A stretch of 64,000 nucleotides of DNA from a virus, in IMG/VR virus record IMGVR_UViG_3300007734_000755, positions 1-64,000 of that record. The stretch is one strand, 5' to 3'. Below, in pieces: positions 7,641 through 15,108 of this stretch. Position 1 is the stretch's first letter. Every line of letters starts with the position of its first letter. A program made the position numbers and the translations under genes. The notes beneath the pieces are model-generated. The model ran no database searches. It was not told the origin of the DNA and saw nothing but the letters and a program-made list of their open reading frames with translations.

Positions 7641-7783
7641 ATTATCATTGGAATTTCGCTACACTCGCATACAATACCTCTTCTCTTATCAGTATTTGAA
7701 GCCGCCTGTTTCAGTACCCAACCACAATGATAGCAGACGTAGGGTTTCCCGACAACTAGCCATTTCTTATGGTTTCTGCTCAT
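7631..7783 (-). CDS. 50-aa zinc-ribbon-like protein
   Basis: ATG at 7783, TAG at 7631.  It has CYHC and a later CEC, spaced like a small zinc ribbon (residues 17-41). The last codons overlap the 5' end of tRNA-Phe by 10 nt. Confidence 0.5.
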   Translation of the reverse strand: MSRNHKKWLVVGKPYVCYHCGWVLKQAASNTDKRRGIVCECSEIPMIMPR

Positions 7784-7789
7784 TTATCT

Positions 7790-8092
7790 CTATCGCATGA
7801 TATACCATGCTTGGTTATACGGGCAATCTAGTGAATTACAATCGGTTTGGTCAAACCCGTGACTCTCAACGAGAATGCGACAGGCCATAACTGTTCGCAT
7901 ACCGTGATATGAAACTAGATCACTAGTCCAATAACAACCCTCTGGCAATTCCTCTCCAGAACTAACCTTGTCGAGCCATTCCTTTGTAGTTGGCAATCTA
8001 TAGCCGTCAGGAGCATTATCCCTCGCCGCAAACCAATCAGGCGAGCAATTATCGCTTGGCTTATGCACCCATCTATCGAACTTAACTGACAT
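7790..8092 (-). CDS. small DUF1566-like protein
   Basis: The 100-aa protein contains GYRLPTTKEWLDKV followed by YWTSD. This is the core pattern of DUF1566/Lcl-type domains, distant relatives of formylglycine-generating-enzyme folds. It is much shorter than most members. Function unknown. Confidence 0.55.
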   Translation of the reverse strand: MSVKFDRWVHKPSDNCSPDWFAARDNAPDGYRLPTTKEWLDKVSSGEELPEGCYWTSDLVSYHGMRTVMACRILVESHGFDQTDCNSLDCPYNQAWYIMR

Positions 8093-8120
8093 TTGTAACC
8101 TCTTGTAACTTATTGTTTAG

Positions 8121-8191
8121 CTCTCCCAAGTAGAATCGAACTACTATCATGCGGTTAACAGCCGCGCGCTCTACCATTGAGCTATAGGAGA
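8121..8191 (-). tRNA. tRNA-Asn (GTT)
   Basis: The acceptor TCTCCTA pairs with TGGGAGA. The anticodon arm is GCGG-CTGTTAA-CCGC and the T-loop is TTCGATT. A promoter lies about 100 nt upstream. Confidence 0.9.
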
Positions 8192-8291
8192 AAATACTTG
8201 TCAACAGCAGGACTTACACAGTTCCAGCTAACCATCCGAAACTAGCGCCTAATACCAGTGGGTTCGTGGTTGCTGTTGCTCAAGTTGGATA

Positions 8292-8320
8292 ACTATAGCA
8301 GAGACAAGGATTTATGTCAA
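8292..8320 (-). promoter_or_regulatory. sigma70-like promoter for tRNA-Asn
   Basis: TTGACA (8320-8315) and TATAGT (8297-8292) are spaced by 17 bp on the minus strand, upstream of the tRNA at 8191. Confidence 0.7.
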
Positions 8321-8343
8321 TCATGCCATAGATTATGGATTTG

Positions 8344-8523
8344 TTAGGGTTTAGCTTCCGCAAGCATGGGTACAACTAATGACATTTCCTCAATGTCGAA
8401 GTGATCATAATCGTTAGAAGTGTACAAGTTACCAATTTCATTTTCGGCGTCTATCCGTGAAGTGAAAACCTTGCGACTTGCAAGGTGTCTCCCCCATCTA
8501 TCGACAATAATATAGCAAGTCAT
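8344..8523 (-). CDS. 59-aa protein of unknown function
   Basis: ATG at 8523, next to the stop of the upstream gene; TAA at 8344. It begins MTCYIIVDRWGRHLASRKVF and looks like the same small-protein type as the genes at 5245 and 6302 (a beta strand, then an Arg/Asp/Ala helix). Confidence 0.5.
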   Translation of the reverse strand: MTCYIIVDRWGRHLASRKVFTSRIDAENEIGNLYTSNDYDHFDIEEMSLVVPMLAEAKP

Positions 8524-8742
8524 TTATCTCTCCTCGTCGTTGTTATCGTTGATAATGTGGTAGATTTCGTTCTTAATCACAGTCTCCCAGAGAATATTAA
8601 GAATGAATAGGCAAACGTAGCCTGCGCCGAGATAGCGATAGAAGTCAGGGAACCGCTGATTCATCCATCCGTAGAGAAGAATATTAACAACGCAGCCAAC
8701 AAAGAGACAGCAAACGATATTCACAACTCTTAGAAACTTCAT
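8524..8742 (-). CDS. 72-aa membrane protein
   Basis: Hydrophobic segments lie at about 5-26 and 38-56. The C-terminal tail is acidic. Stop and start sites are packed against both neighbours. Function unknown. Confidence 0.6.
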   Translation of the reverse strand: MKFLRVVNIVCCLFVGCVVNILLYGWMNQRFPDFYRYLGAGYVCLFILNILWETVIKNEIYHIINDNNDEER

Positions 8743-8744
8743 AT

Positions 8745-8969
8745 CTAACCGCCCTCGGCCATACAGGCTCTAAGTCGGGCCATTGCCAAACTAATGGCCT
8801 GACCCTCAGTAAACGTGCTAAGCATTATGTTTCCAGTCGATTCAGTTGGCCCCTCGATAACATACTTGATTTGCCCGAGAAACTTGGTTTCTGTCACCGT
8901 AACCGCGCCCTTATAGGATAAACTCCTGAAAATCTCTCGCCTTTCGCAGGTGCAATCGCGCATACACAT
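8745..8969 (-). CDS. 74-aa protein of unknown function
   Basis: It begins MCMRDCTCERREIFRSL with three N-terminal cysteines and continues as a beta-rich domain with a final helix (GQAISLAMARLRACMAEGG). No family is recognised. Confidence 0.5.
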   Translation of the reverse strand: MCMRDCTCERREIFRSLSYKGAVTVTETKFLGQIKYVIEGPTESTGNIMLSTFTEGQAISLAMARLRACMAEGG

Positions 8970-8987
8970 ATTTCACCTCAGTTATTG

Positions 8988-9077
8988 TCAATTGTATTGG
9001 GCACGCCAAGCACAACCACCTAGAATCTTTCGCTTCTTAGCAGTCAGAACCCACTGTTTCTTGTTCCGCTTAATCAT
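8988..9077 (-). CDS. 29-aa basic microprotein
   Basis: ATG at 9077 after a GGTGA, TGA at 8988. The sequence MIKRNKKQWVLTAKKRKILG is strongly basic. It fills the gap between two real genes, but its length makes the call uncertain. Confidence 0.35.
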   Translation of the reverse strand: MIKRNKKQWVLTAKKRKILGGCAWRAQYN

Positions 9078-9097
9078 ATTTCACCTTATTTGTTGTT

Positions 9098-9418
9098 CTA
9101 TTTCCGCCAGATTTTTTTCCAATGTTCATGCCAAGTTTTACCACGGAAGCCCATTTCGTTTGAGCCATCCTGTTCAAGTGGTTCAACCCAAAGGTGTTTC
9201 CCGTCCTTGGGAAATGTCCAAACGTCGGATGCTTCTCGAAGCAGAGGCAATTCCGCTTGAAGTTCAAGAAGTTCCGATTCATCGCGGGTTTTTGCCATAG
9301 ATTTCAACTGGTTCTTGACCCGTTTTCGCAGAGAACGATTAGCCTTTGTCTTTCCGGGTTTATCCGACATGCTACAGGAATTTCCTGTGATTGGAATCTT
9401 CTTGCGACTTCTGCTCAT
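9098..9418 (-). CDS. 106-aa basic phage protein
   Basis: The start at 9418 (MSRSRKKIPITG) is chosen over an upstream ATG because the SRSRKK start is typical of a widespread small phage family. The first half is basic (KANRSLRKRVKNQL). The second half has many Trp and ends KTWHEHWKKIWRK. It probably binds nucleic acid; function unknown. Confidence 0.6.
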   Translation of the reverse strand: MSRSRKKIPITGNSCSMSDKPGKTKANRSLRKRVKNQLKSMAKTRDESELLELQAELPLLREASDVWTFPKDGKHLWVEPLEQDGSNEMGFRGKTWHEHWKKIWRK

Positions 9419-9443
9419 TTCAACTTCTCCTATACAGTAACTA

Positions 9444-9530
9444 TTACAACCATTTGTGAACCGCAACCGAAAGAGCTGCAATCAAAGGGAGTAAGCATAT
9501 CGAACCAAACATCATGTCGTTTGCAGACAT
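9444..9530 (-). CDS. 28-aa membrane microprotein
   Basis: ATG at 9530 has a good AAGAGG 5 nt upstream. A single hydrophobic stretch spans residues 8-23. It is very short, and the ribosome site is the main support. Confidence 0.4.
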   Translation of the reverse strand: MSANDMMFGSICLLPLIAALSVAVHKWL

Positions 9531-9582
9531 AGGAACCTCTTAATTTTATTGTTGTGTGTTGTTGTGGAAATCTAACTGATTC

Positions 9583-9786
9583 CTATCGGGAAATTCTCAC
9601 CGAGCAAACAGCATCAATGTCAAAGCCAATGGGTTTGCGCGACTGAAGTCTTTTCAACTCCTCGCGTTCTTGTCTCTTTTCCTCAATGGAATTCTTCGCA
9701 TGTTGGCTAATAGCCTGTGACCATTCAGAAACTTCCTTCTTGATAAAACTCGTACCCTTACGGAGGGGATTAAAACCAATAGCCAT
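9583..9786 (-). CDS. 67-aa helical protein
   Basis: It is mostly a charged helix (KNSIEEKRQEREELKRLQSR) and ends VCSVRISR. No family is recognised. Confidence 0.5.
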   Translation of the reverse strand: MAIGFNPLRKGTSFIKKEVSEWSQAISQHAKNSIEEKRQEREELKRLQSRKPIGFDIDAVCSVRISR

Positions 9787-9799
9787 TTGAAACCTCTCG

Positions 9800-10030
9800 T
9801 TAATTCAGTAAGTTAGCCGAGTAGAGAATTTCTCCACAGACACCCTCAGTTAGCTTAACACTACCCTGCGAGACAAGGCTAAGAATGCCAAAGCAAAATT
9901 GTAATTCCTGGGTAGTCTTGGCATTCAATGTTTCCTTGGTCAATCGTGCATACAGTACATCGTGAGCCGAGTACCATAACGTGGGGGACAATTCGTTCTC
10001 GAGCAATGTATCTTCGATTGTATTGGGCAT
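9800..10030 (-). CDS. 76-aa protein of unknown function
   Basis: It is an alpha-helical acidic protein with no recognised domain. It lies between the 9583 gene and tRNA-Met. Confidence 0.5.
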   Translation of the reverse strand: MPNTIEDTLLENELSPTLWYSAHDVLYARLTKETLNAKTTQELQFCFGILSLVSQGSVKLTEGVCGEILYSANLLN

Positions 10031-10055
10031 GACATTCTCCTTTTGTTTCTATTAG

Positions 10056-10130
10056 TTGCGGAAGCAGGATTTGAACCTGCGACCTCTTGGTTATGAGCCA
10101 AGCGAGCTGACCTTACTGCTCTATCCCGCA
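10056..10130 (-). tRNA. tRNA-Met (CAT)
   Basis: The acceptor TGCGGGA pairs with TTCCGCA. The anticodon arm is CTTGG-CTCATAA-CCAAG and the T-loop is TTCAAAT. The D-arm resembles initiator tRNA, but the GGG/CCC anticodon-stem pairs and the C1-A72 mismatch are absent. I call it Met without choosing; a lysidine-modified Ile tRNA is also possible. Confidence 0.85.
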
Positions 10131-10303
10131 ATCGTATCTCTGTGTAACTACTATCGTTAGTGCCTATTTTCCTTAAGTAAATACTTCCACCTACTAAATA
10201 AGCAAACTCGGCTGGCCCCTAGCCTTTCTATTCATTCAACGGACGAGAACCATGAGGATTAGGCTAACAACCCAATGGACGATAACTCGTTGAAACGATT
10301 AGT

Positions 10304-10381
10304 CGCGCCAATCGGATTTGCACCGACATCTTGAAGCTGGTATTGCTTCACGTTTTACTTTGTGTAGTTAAACTATGGCAC
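10304..10381 (-). tRNA. tRNA-like gene, anticodon not assignable
   Basis: The acceptor GTGCCAT pairs mostly with TTGGCGC. A D-arm-like AGTTTAA and a T-arm with loop TGCAAAT are present. The anticodon stem GAAGC/GCTTC encloses AATACCA, which lacks the U33 of normal tRNAs. It may be a degenerate tRNA. Confidence 0.4.
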
Positions 10382-10384
10382 AGG

Positions 10385-10453
10385 TGGAATTTACGGGAAT
10401 CGAACCCGTCCGGTCAGCTATATCAGCTGGAGCCTTTATCCATGAGAATCCCA
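10385..10453 (-). tRNA. tRNA-like gene, abnormal anticodon arm
   Basis: The T-arm ACGGG-TTCGATT-CCCGT and a pairing acceptor (GGGATT with AATTCC) are clear. The anticodon region is the hairpin CAGCT-GATAT-AGCTG with a five-base loop, and the D-arm is poor. GAT would read Ile codons if it serves as anticodon, but this cannot be decided. Confidence 0.45.
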
Positions 10454-10458
10454 TAAGT

Positions 10459-10860
10459 TTATTGTTCTGTAAGTTCGTTAACTTCCTCGAAGGAAACTCC
10501 CTCGGAATAGTAACCGTTGCTTTCACCCTTCCAGCGAATATCAACATAGCCCTTTTGAGTCGCAAACTTGTAGAATGTCCACGTTTGGCTTCGATAATCG
10601 GTTTCGGATTTATTCGTGGAGACCTCTGCGAGACAGATTGGCGAATTCACTAGGAATTCCAATTCACCCTCGATTTCCGTAATGTTTACCGACTCGCAAC
10701 AGTCTTGAATATGACCCATGCGATACGTCTGGCCGGATTCCGTAATGAACTCAATGATATCGTCACCGTCGCTAACACCACGTTGGCAAAAGGCCAGGAC
10801 TTGACCAAGAAGTTCGCCAACATCGGCGTGACGATTAAGGCCATTGTAATTATACTTCAT
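10459..10860 (-). CDS. DUF7448-like phage protein
   Basis: The 133-aa protein has the family pattern YRMGHIQDCCESV, then AEV and SQTWTFYKFATQKGYVDIRW and GESNGYYSEGV. This small domain is common in phages and of unknown function. The 3' end lies next to a tRNA-like gene. Confidence 0.7.
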   Translation of the reverse strand: MKYNYNGLNRHADVGELLGQVLAFCQRGVSDGDDIIEFITESGQTYRMGHIQDCCESVNITEIEGELEFLVNSPICLAEVSTNKSETDYRSQTWTFYKFATQKGYVDIRWKGESNGYYSEGVSFEEVNELTEQ

Positions 10861-11041
10861 TCTTAACTCCTTGTTTCTGTTTGGAAACTGGCGGAGTTAA
10901 CCGCATCAGTATTTTATATTGTTCTCGCTGACTTAGATAACATGGCCCCTTAATAGCTAGGGACGAAAGTGACGCACAAGCCGCGCACTTATATAAGCCA
11001 ATACGACCGTATTGCATCCAGAAGTGCTGTTGAATGTTCAT
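10850..11041 (-). CDS. 63-aa protein with a Cys pair
   Basis: It begins MNIQQHFWMQYGRIGLYKCA and contains CAAC, so it may bind a metal. It overlaps the start of the next gene by 11 nt. Function unknown. Confidence 0.5.
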   Translation of the reverse strand: MNIQQHFWMQYGRIGLYKCAACASLSSLAIKGPCYLSQREQYKILMRLTPPVSKQKQGVKNEV

Positions 11042-11073
11042 CTTTTCCTCAAACGTTATTAATATTGATTTAG

Positions 11074-11158
11074 TGAGGGAAGTTAGATTCGAACTAACTC
11101 CGTTTCATTGTAACGGTTTTACAGACCGCTGCTATTCCACCATCATAGCCGTTCCCTC
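11074..11158 (-). tRNA. tRNA-Tyr (GTA)
   Basis: This 85-nt class II tRNA has acceptor GAGGGAA with TTCCCTC, anticodon arm CGGT-CTGTAAA-ACCG, a long variable arm and T-loop TTCGAAT. Confidence 0.9.
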
Positions 11159-11160
11159 AG

Positions 11161-11690
11161 AATTATGTGTTACTTAGCCTTAAACAACCTACCACTTAGG
11201 TTGCAGATTTTTCACTGTCGCAGCATAATCTGCGGCCCATTCGGGAGCTTGCGCCGGAATTCACTACTATTCCCCGACCTTGTGCCAACATCACTCGGCT
11301 TCTCATCATGCCATTGGGAGCACTATCCGCTAATAACGGAACGTTCATTGATTCTGTGGTTCCGTTTATTCCCGGTCTGGGACATAACGGTTTCCGCAAA
11401 AGGAGCCTAACCATGGGCTACTTCGTGGCGGCTGTGGTATTGTGCTCAAACCCACGAAGCATAGTCGACAATATAATACTGTCGGGTGTGCGCCAATCAC
11501 CACATATTTACCGATGCAACACCACTTGCTAACGCCTCGGAAGTGCGGAGTATTCTAATAAATCCAGTCTACTCTTAGGATAGACCCTTTATCCAAGCAT
11601 CATGTTACACCCAACACGAAAAGCGCCCGCATACCACGGTCTTGGCTTATCGGCCCGATAAGCAAGGGGTTCTAAGCAGTTAAATCTGCT
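11161..11690 (-). ncRNA. candidate structured RNA between tRNA genes
   Basis: There are 530 bp without a convincing gene on either strand, but with many pairing segments. Examples are AACGGAAC with GTTCCGTT near 11334-11366, CTTCGTGG with CCACGAAG near 11420-11458, CGACA with TGTCG near 11467-11484, and a near-perfect GCTTATCGG/CGATAAGC hairpin near 11645-11663. Large ornate phage RNAs (GOLLD, ROOL) are known to sit beside tRNA genes. I cannot assign this one to either. It is probably co-transcribed with the flanking tRNAs from the promoters at 13.1-13.45 kb. Confidence 0.35.
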
Positions 11691-11692
11691 GG

Positions 11693-11765
11693 TTCTACAA
11701 GGGAGAGTTGAACTCCCATTTCCCCGCTACAATGCGAGGGTTCTAACCCATTGAACTATTGTAGA
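11693..11765 (-). tRNA. tRNA-Thr (TGT), six-base anticodon loop
   Basis: The acceptor TCTACAA pairs with TTGTAGA and is followed by A and an encoded CCA. The D-arm and the T-arm (GGGAG-TTCAACT-CTCCC) are normal. The anticodon arm is CCTCGC-ATTGTA-GCGGGG: six pairs and only six loop bases. U33 and TGT fall in their usual places, so one base on the 3' side of the loop is missing. Confidence 0.7.
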
Positions 11766-11906
11766 TTTAACCACTCGGTCTTGTTCACTGGCCGATAAGA
11801 GACTGCACTTACAATGGGTTTGCAACAGACCCGATTAACTCGATTATGCAAACAGCCCACAACCCTTGCAGATTGCAGGCTATTTCCATTCCATCCACGC
11901 TAGGGA

Positions 11907-12731
11907 TTACTCGGCGTCGTCACACACCGGGCAATCCTCAGGAACTTCAGCTGTTTCCGGCTCGGCCTCTTGCGCCTCAACGTCCAGACCATCGGCGGAA
12001 TCCTCAGGCTCATCATTGGCTTTCGCCACACCGACCGCCTCAACCGCAGCGGCAAACGCTTCTGCGAGTTCGGCATTCTCCGCCCGGAGCTTGCGAATCA
12101 AGTCCAGCAGTTCCGCCTTCGTGAGCTTATCCTCACTCTTACCACCGTTTTGGACGAACTCGGCATACGCCTGCTTATTCAGCAGGTTGCCCTCGGCATC
12201 GCATTCACACGCGAGCTTGAGCTTGCTTGGGCGACCAGCGCCGAATTCAGTAACCACACCGTCTTGTAGGAACGTGCGCTTGACCTTGATAACTTTCGCC
12301 TTAGTAACAGTAGCCATTTTATCACCCTTCACTTTGTTATTGTTGTTGTTTTTGATAGTAGCAGCAGAGACTTCCTTAGTCTTTTCAGCGGTCTCTGCCT
12401 TGCGCTGAAATTCATTGCTGACTTCTTGACCGATACCAATGATTTCATTGGCATCCGCCTCGTTCGTAATGCGGAACACGGTAGTTCCGTCAACCAGTTG
12501 CAGTTGACCCACAACCTTGCGGAATCGCAGGTTATGCAACATCGTATTGGCCTTGCCAATCGCCCTCGACATATCGCCATTAACCATCAGGACAATGGCC
12601 TTGCTCGCCGCGACCTTATCTGCCGTCATGCCGTTCTTGGCATCCTTGAGAGTTTCCAGCACCTTACCGTAAGCGACCATATCGCTCCGACCGTAGACCC
12701 ATTTGCCGATTTGCACGTTGTTGCTTGCCAT
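11907..12731 (-). CDS. 274-aa protein of unknown function
   Basis: The N-terminal half (residues 1-110) contains a region like a small regulatory or DNA-associated domain (GRSDMVAYGKVLETLKDAKN). An Asn-rich linker follows near 125-131. The C-terminal part has basic strands, a coiled helix and an acidic tail ending CPVCDDAE. It follows the tandem promoters with only tRNA-Arg between, so it is probably strongly expressed early. No family is recognised. Confidence 0.65.
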   Translation of the reverse strand: MASNNVQIGKWVYGRSDMVAYGKVLETLKDAKNGMTADKVAASKAIVLMVNGDMSRAIGKANTMLHNLRFRKVVGQLQLVDGTTVFRITNEADANEIIGIGQEVSNEFQRKAETAEKTKEVSAATIKNNNNNKVKGDKMATVTKAKVIKVKRTFLQDGVVTEFGAGRPSKLKLACECDAEGNLLNKQAYAEFVQNGGKSEDKLTKAELLDLIRKLRAENAELAEAFAAAVEAVGVAKANDEPEDSADGLDVEAQEAEPETAEVPEDCPVCDDAE

Positions 12732-12789
12732 GTTAGTCTCCGTAGTTCCGTTTGTTGTTTGTTGATACTTGAATTATTCTTTACTTTGG

Positions 12790-12863
12790 CCTGCTTGGCA
12801 GGACTTGAACCTGCAACCCTCGGCTTAGAAGGCCGATGCTCTATCCAGTTGAGCTACAAGCAG
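12790..12863 (-). tRNA. tRNA-Arg (TCT)
   Basis: The acceptor CTGCTTG pairs with CAAGCAG. The anticodon arm is TCGGC-CTTCTAA-GCCGA. The discriminator G is followed by an encoded CCA at 12787-12789. It is the first RNA gene after the tandem promoters. Confidence 0.92.
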
Positions 12864-13076
12864 ATTTCCTTATTCACACTGTACTAATAGTCTCTCATTA
12901 TGCCACCTCGTTCGGTTTCCCGACTTCGACTTCACTTGAGGTATTAGTACCTTGATTGCATGATGGTTCGTTTCTAGCCCCTTGCGGCGGTAGGCAACCA
13001 TTCATTCTTGCAGAGAACGCAGTTCTCACAATCGTATTCAATTATCAAAGTTCTTGTGGCTCTCGACCACTTCGGT

Positions 13077-13105
13077 AGCTTACCACCGTTTTTTCTGCTT
13101 GTCAA
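13077..13105 (-). promoter_or_regulatory. leftward promoter a of the tandem set
   Basis: TTGACA (13105-13100) and TAAGCT (13082-13077), 17-bp spacer on the minus strand. The spacer shares AAAAAACGGTGG with promoters b and d. It has the weakest -10 of the four. Confidence 0.55.
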
Positions 13106-13155
13106 CCCCTCATTTCATTCAGCTTCTTGAGAAGCCGTTTTCATTGAGAGATTTC

Positions 13156-13224
13156 AGGGACTTTGCAGAACCGCTTGAGTTCTGCTGACTGCCCCAGTGT
13201 ACCACCGTTTTTTACCCTTGTCAA
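13156..13224 (-). repeat. promoter-hairpin repeat, copy b
   Basis: TTGACA (13224-13219) and TACACT (13201-13196) with a 17-bp spacer. The transcript would begin almost at the hairpin GCAGAAC (13165-13171) with GTTCTGC (13179-13185). The core CTTTGCAGAACCGCTTGAG is shared with copies c and d. Confidence 0.7.
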
Positions 13225-13272
13225 CCCCTCATTTCATTGAGTTTCTTGACTTTGTTGGTTTTTTCCGGGAGA

Positions 13273-13336
13273 CCTTGCAGAACCGCTTGAGTTCTGCTGA
13301 CTGCCCCAGTGTAACCTACTTTGGGTCGAGTGTCAA
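13273..13336 (-). repeat. promoter-hairpin repeat, copy c
   Basis: TTGACA (13336-13331) and TACACT (13313-13308), 17-bp spacer. The spacer differs completely from copies b and d, while the -10, start region and hairpin are kept. Selection therefore acts on the promoter boxes and the 5' hairpin. Confidence 0.7.
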
Positions 13337-13388
13337 GAGCTGTTTTTATTGGCTTCTTGATAATCATTCGGCTTCTTTTTTTTCTTGG

Positions 13389-13453
13389 ACTTTGCAGAAC
13401 CGCTTAAGTTCTGCTGACTGCCCCAGTGTACCACCGTTTTTTACCCTTGTCAA
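13389..13453 (-). repeat. promoter-hairpin repeat, copy d
   Basis: TTGACA (13453-13448) and TACACT (13430-13425), 17-bp spacer nearly the same as in copy b. The hairpin is kept, with one change in its loop (CGCTTAA). Confidence 0.7.
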
Positions 13454-13784
13454 CAGCTGATTTTATTGGCCTTTGACAAGTAGCAGGAACGGCTAAAGAA
13501 TTCTAAAAGCGGAATTAGACTGGCGCGAAGCCTGTCTCGATTTCCAAGAGCATCTTAGCACGTTCAGCAGAGAAGTCAAGTTGGTTGAAATCATTGAGGA
13601 AGGGTGAGAACTCCAACCTGTTGAATCTATTGGGAAAACTCTCAACTGGCTGATAGTTCGTTCCGAGGGCAAACTCCCAACGGATTCAGTCACTTCCAAA
13701 TGCGACTTTCATATCCACTATGAATGCAACTCTGGAGGCAAGTCGTGTAATTTATTGGGCTTCTCGATGAGAGTCGGCAGACCC

Positions 13785-13814
13785 TTGACAAGGAATCTAC
13801 CTGTGTGCTATAAT
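13785..13814 (+). promoter_or_regulatory. perfect-consensus rightward promoter
   Basis: TTGACA (13785-13790), an 18-bp spacer, and TATAAT (13809-13814) preceded by TGC, an extended -10. It points against all nearby genes, so its product should be an RNA rather than a protein. Confidence 0.75.
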
Positions 13815-13820
13815 CAAAGG

Positions 13821-13895
13821 TAAGTCGAAACGAGATTCGTCTAAGTCCATGATTTCATTGAGGATTGCAACTCTTGATTATTGAAGAGTTTCTTG
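13821..13895 (+). ncRNA. candidate small RNA
   Basis: The transcript from the 13785 promoter would reach a hairpin ACTCTT/AAGAGT (13870-13890) followed by TTTCTTGC, a weak intrinsic-terminator shape. No reading frame with a ribosome site is seen. The length would be about 75 nt. Read-through would run antisense to the gene at 13990. Confidence 0.5.
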
Positions 13896-13989
13896 CGGCC
13901 CGCTGATTTTGTGAGGTATTTCTAACTCGTTGAAAACACTGGTCTCTTCTAAGTCGCTGATTTTTCTATCATTCTAAATCATTGAGCTT

Positions 13990-14352
13990 TTAGAAGTCCT
14001 TAATATAATAAGAACAAATATTCTTTAACTGTAAACTGAGATCTGTGGATTCCAGTTCGTATACGATTCTATCGTTAGATACGACCATATAAGTTCCTGT
14101 TTCGATATCATATTTCTGCGCAGGATATCTATAACTTGCTTGTGTACTTGTCTCTGCTTCCTTAGCTATAACAACGAATACCTTATCAGAGTAATCTCTT
14201 TCCATATCTATGTCACATAGATCATCTGCTCGAAAAATATATGGAAACAGCATCTTTCTCTTTGAGAAGAGTTTCTTCAGAACTACAACATCGTTTATGT
14301 TATATTCCTTAAGATCTCTGTATATAATACCATTCCCCGTCTTTTCAATCAT
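13990..14352 (-). CDS. 120-aa protein of unknown function
   Basis: It is a mixed alpha/beta soluble protein with no recognised motif. Its leader contains a GGGTA/TACCC hairpin (14375-14403) sharing 16 identical bases with the leader of the gene at 42763. Confidence 0.55.
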   Translation of the reverse strand: MIEKTGNGIIYRDLKEYNINDVVVLKKLFSKRKMLFPYIFRADDLCDIDMERDYSDKVFVVIAKEAETSTQASYRYPAQKYDIETGTYMVVSNDRIVYELESTDLSLQLKNICSYYIKDF

Positions 14353-14402
14353 ACTCTCCCCTCTCCCCTACCGGGGGTATAGTAGTGGTGTGGGCACATA
14401 CC

Positions 14403-14606
14403 CTACCAGTTAGACATAGATTCTCTAAGTTCATTATAGTAACTTAGGTCTTCTGCTGCTTCCTCTCCGGATAATTCAATTATTTCCTCGTCGGGATCAT
14501 AAATTAGAGACTTCTTAACAGCCTTCCCATTCTTAGCCTTGCGTAGTTTCTTTACCTTAATCTCATAAGATTCATCCCTAACCGAGATATTTTTGGACAC
14601 CTTCAT
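14403..14606 (-). CDS. 67-aa charged protein
   Basis: A basic first half (YEIKVKKLRKAKNGKAVKK) is followed by an acidic second half. Its ATG overlaps the stop of the 30-aa gene upstream (ATGA). Function unknown. Confidence 0.5.
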   Translation of the reverse strand: MKVSKNISVRDESYEIKVKKLRKAKNGKAVKKSLIYDPDEEIIELSGEEAAEDLSYYNELRESMSNW

Positions 14607-14695
14607 TTATCTTCCTTATCTTTTGCGATAATAGCTGCTCCAACACTGAGCAGAAATATTACTGACATTATAGCAACCAATTCCACAGTTTCCAT
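14603..14695 (-). CDS. 30-aa membrane microprotein
   Basis: METVELVAIMSVIFLLSVGA is followed by a charged tail. The ATG at 14695 shares a base with the upstream TAA, and its own TGA overlaps the next ATG. Both ends are therefore coupled, which supports a real gene. Confidence 0.5.
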   Translation of the reverse strand: METVELVAIMSVIFLLSVGAAIIAKDKEDK

Positions 14696-15108
14696 TACTT
14701 TTGCTCCATTATAGTTAATACCCGAAATTCTTGCAATCCATGAATTACTTTATCCAGGTTGTTTCCCGCCTCTCCCAAGACTCTATCTCTCTTTTGATTT
14801 ACAGTCAAGGACGTACTCTTTAATGAAATAAGATTCTGCCTAACAATGTTTAGCTTACCAAGAAGCTCCTCAGACTGACATTTTAATCCCTTGGCTACTT
14901 GCCAATGACAACACCAATCATGAGATTTTACTTGTGGGAACTCGCTATTAAGTTGGTGTGTTATATCAGAAATTTCTCTTAATTGACTCGTCGTTCTGGT
15001 AGAAACATTTGTGGAGGTTCTTGCGTGAACAGTCGGAGGAGAACTTCTACATTCTCCCGAATCCTCTAATATTTTATTATAGGCTATACAATCCTTACAC
15101 GTATTCAT
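14695..15108 (-). CDS. 137-aa Cys-containing protein with a coiled-coil end
   Basis: The start at 15108 (MNTCKDCIAYNKI) is chosen because it overlaps the upstream gene by only 14 nt. CKDC, GECRSSPPT and DWCCHW match a common small phage and bacterial zinc-binding pattern (CxxC, GECRxxPP, DWCxxW). Residues 70-137 form a long helix. Function unknown. Confidence 0.6.
   Translation of the reverse strand: MNTCKDCIAYNKILEDSGECRSSPPTVHARTSTNVSTRTTSQLREISDITHQLNSEFPQVKSHDWCCHWQVAKGLKCQSEELLGKLNIVRQNLISLKSTSLTVNQKRDRVLGEAGNNLDKVIHGLQEFRVLTIMEQK

Larger units (their letters stand above)
12864..13989. promoter_or_regulatory. 1.1-kb control region with repeated promoters
   Basis: There is no convincing gene here. 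It holds four leftward promoters about 115 bp apart (13077, 13196, 13308, 13425), a repeated hairpin, and one rightward promoter with a likely small RNA. The leader downstream of 13077 and the stretch 13455-13740 show no further feature I can name. The pattern suggests a major early regulatory hub; an origin is possible but unsupported. Confidence 0.6.

Noticed and set aside
13156-13453. Regular repeats that might be a CRISPR array
   Set aside because: Only three copies, with 50-70 bp of related (not unique) sequence between them, and each contains a complete promoter. No cas gene is nearby.
13493-13699. 68-aa minus-strand open frame in the control region
   Set aside because: No ribosome site, low-complexity Ser-rich translation, no coupling with neighbours.
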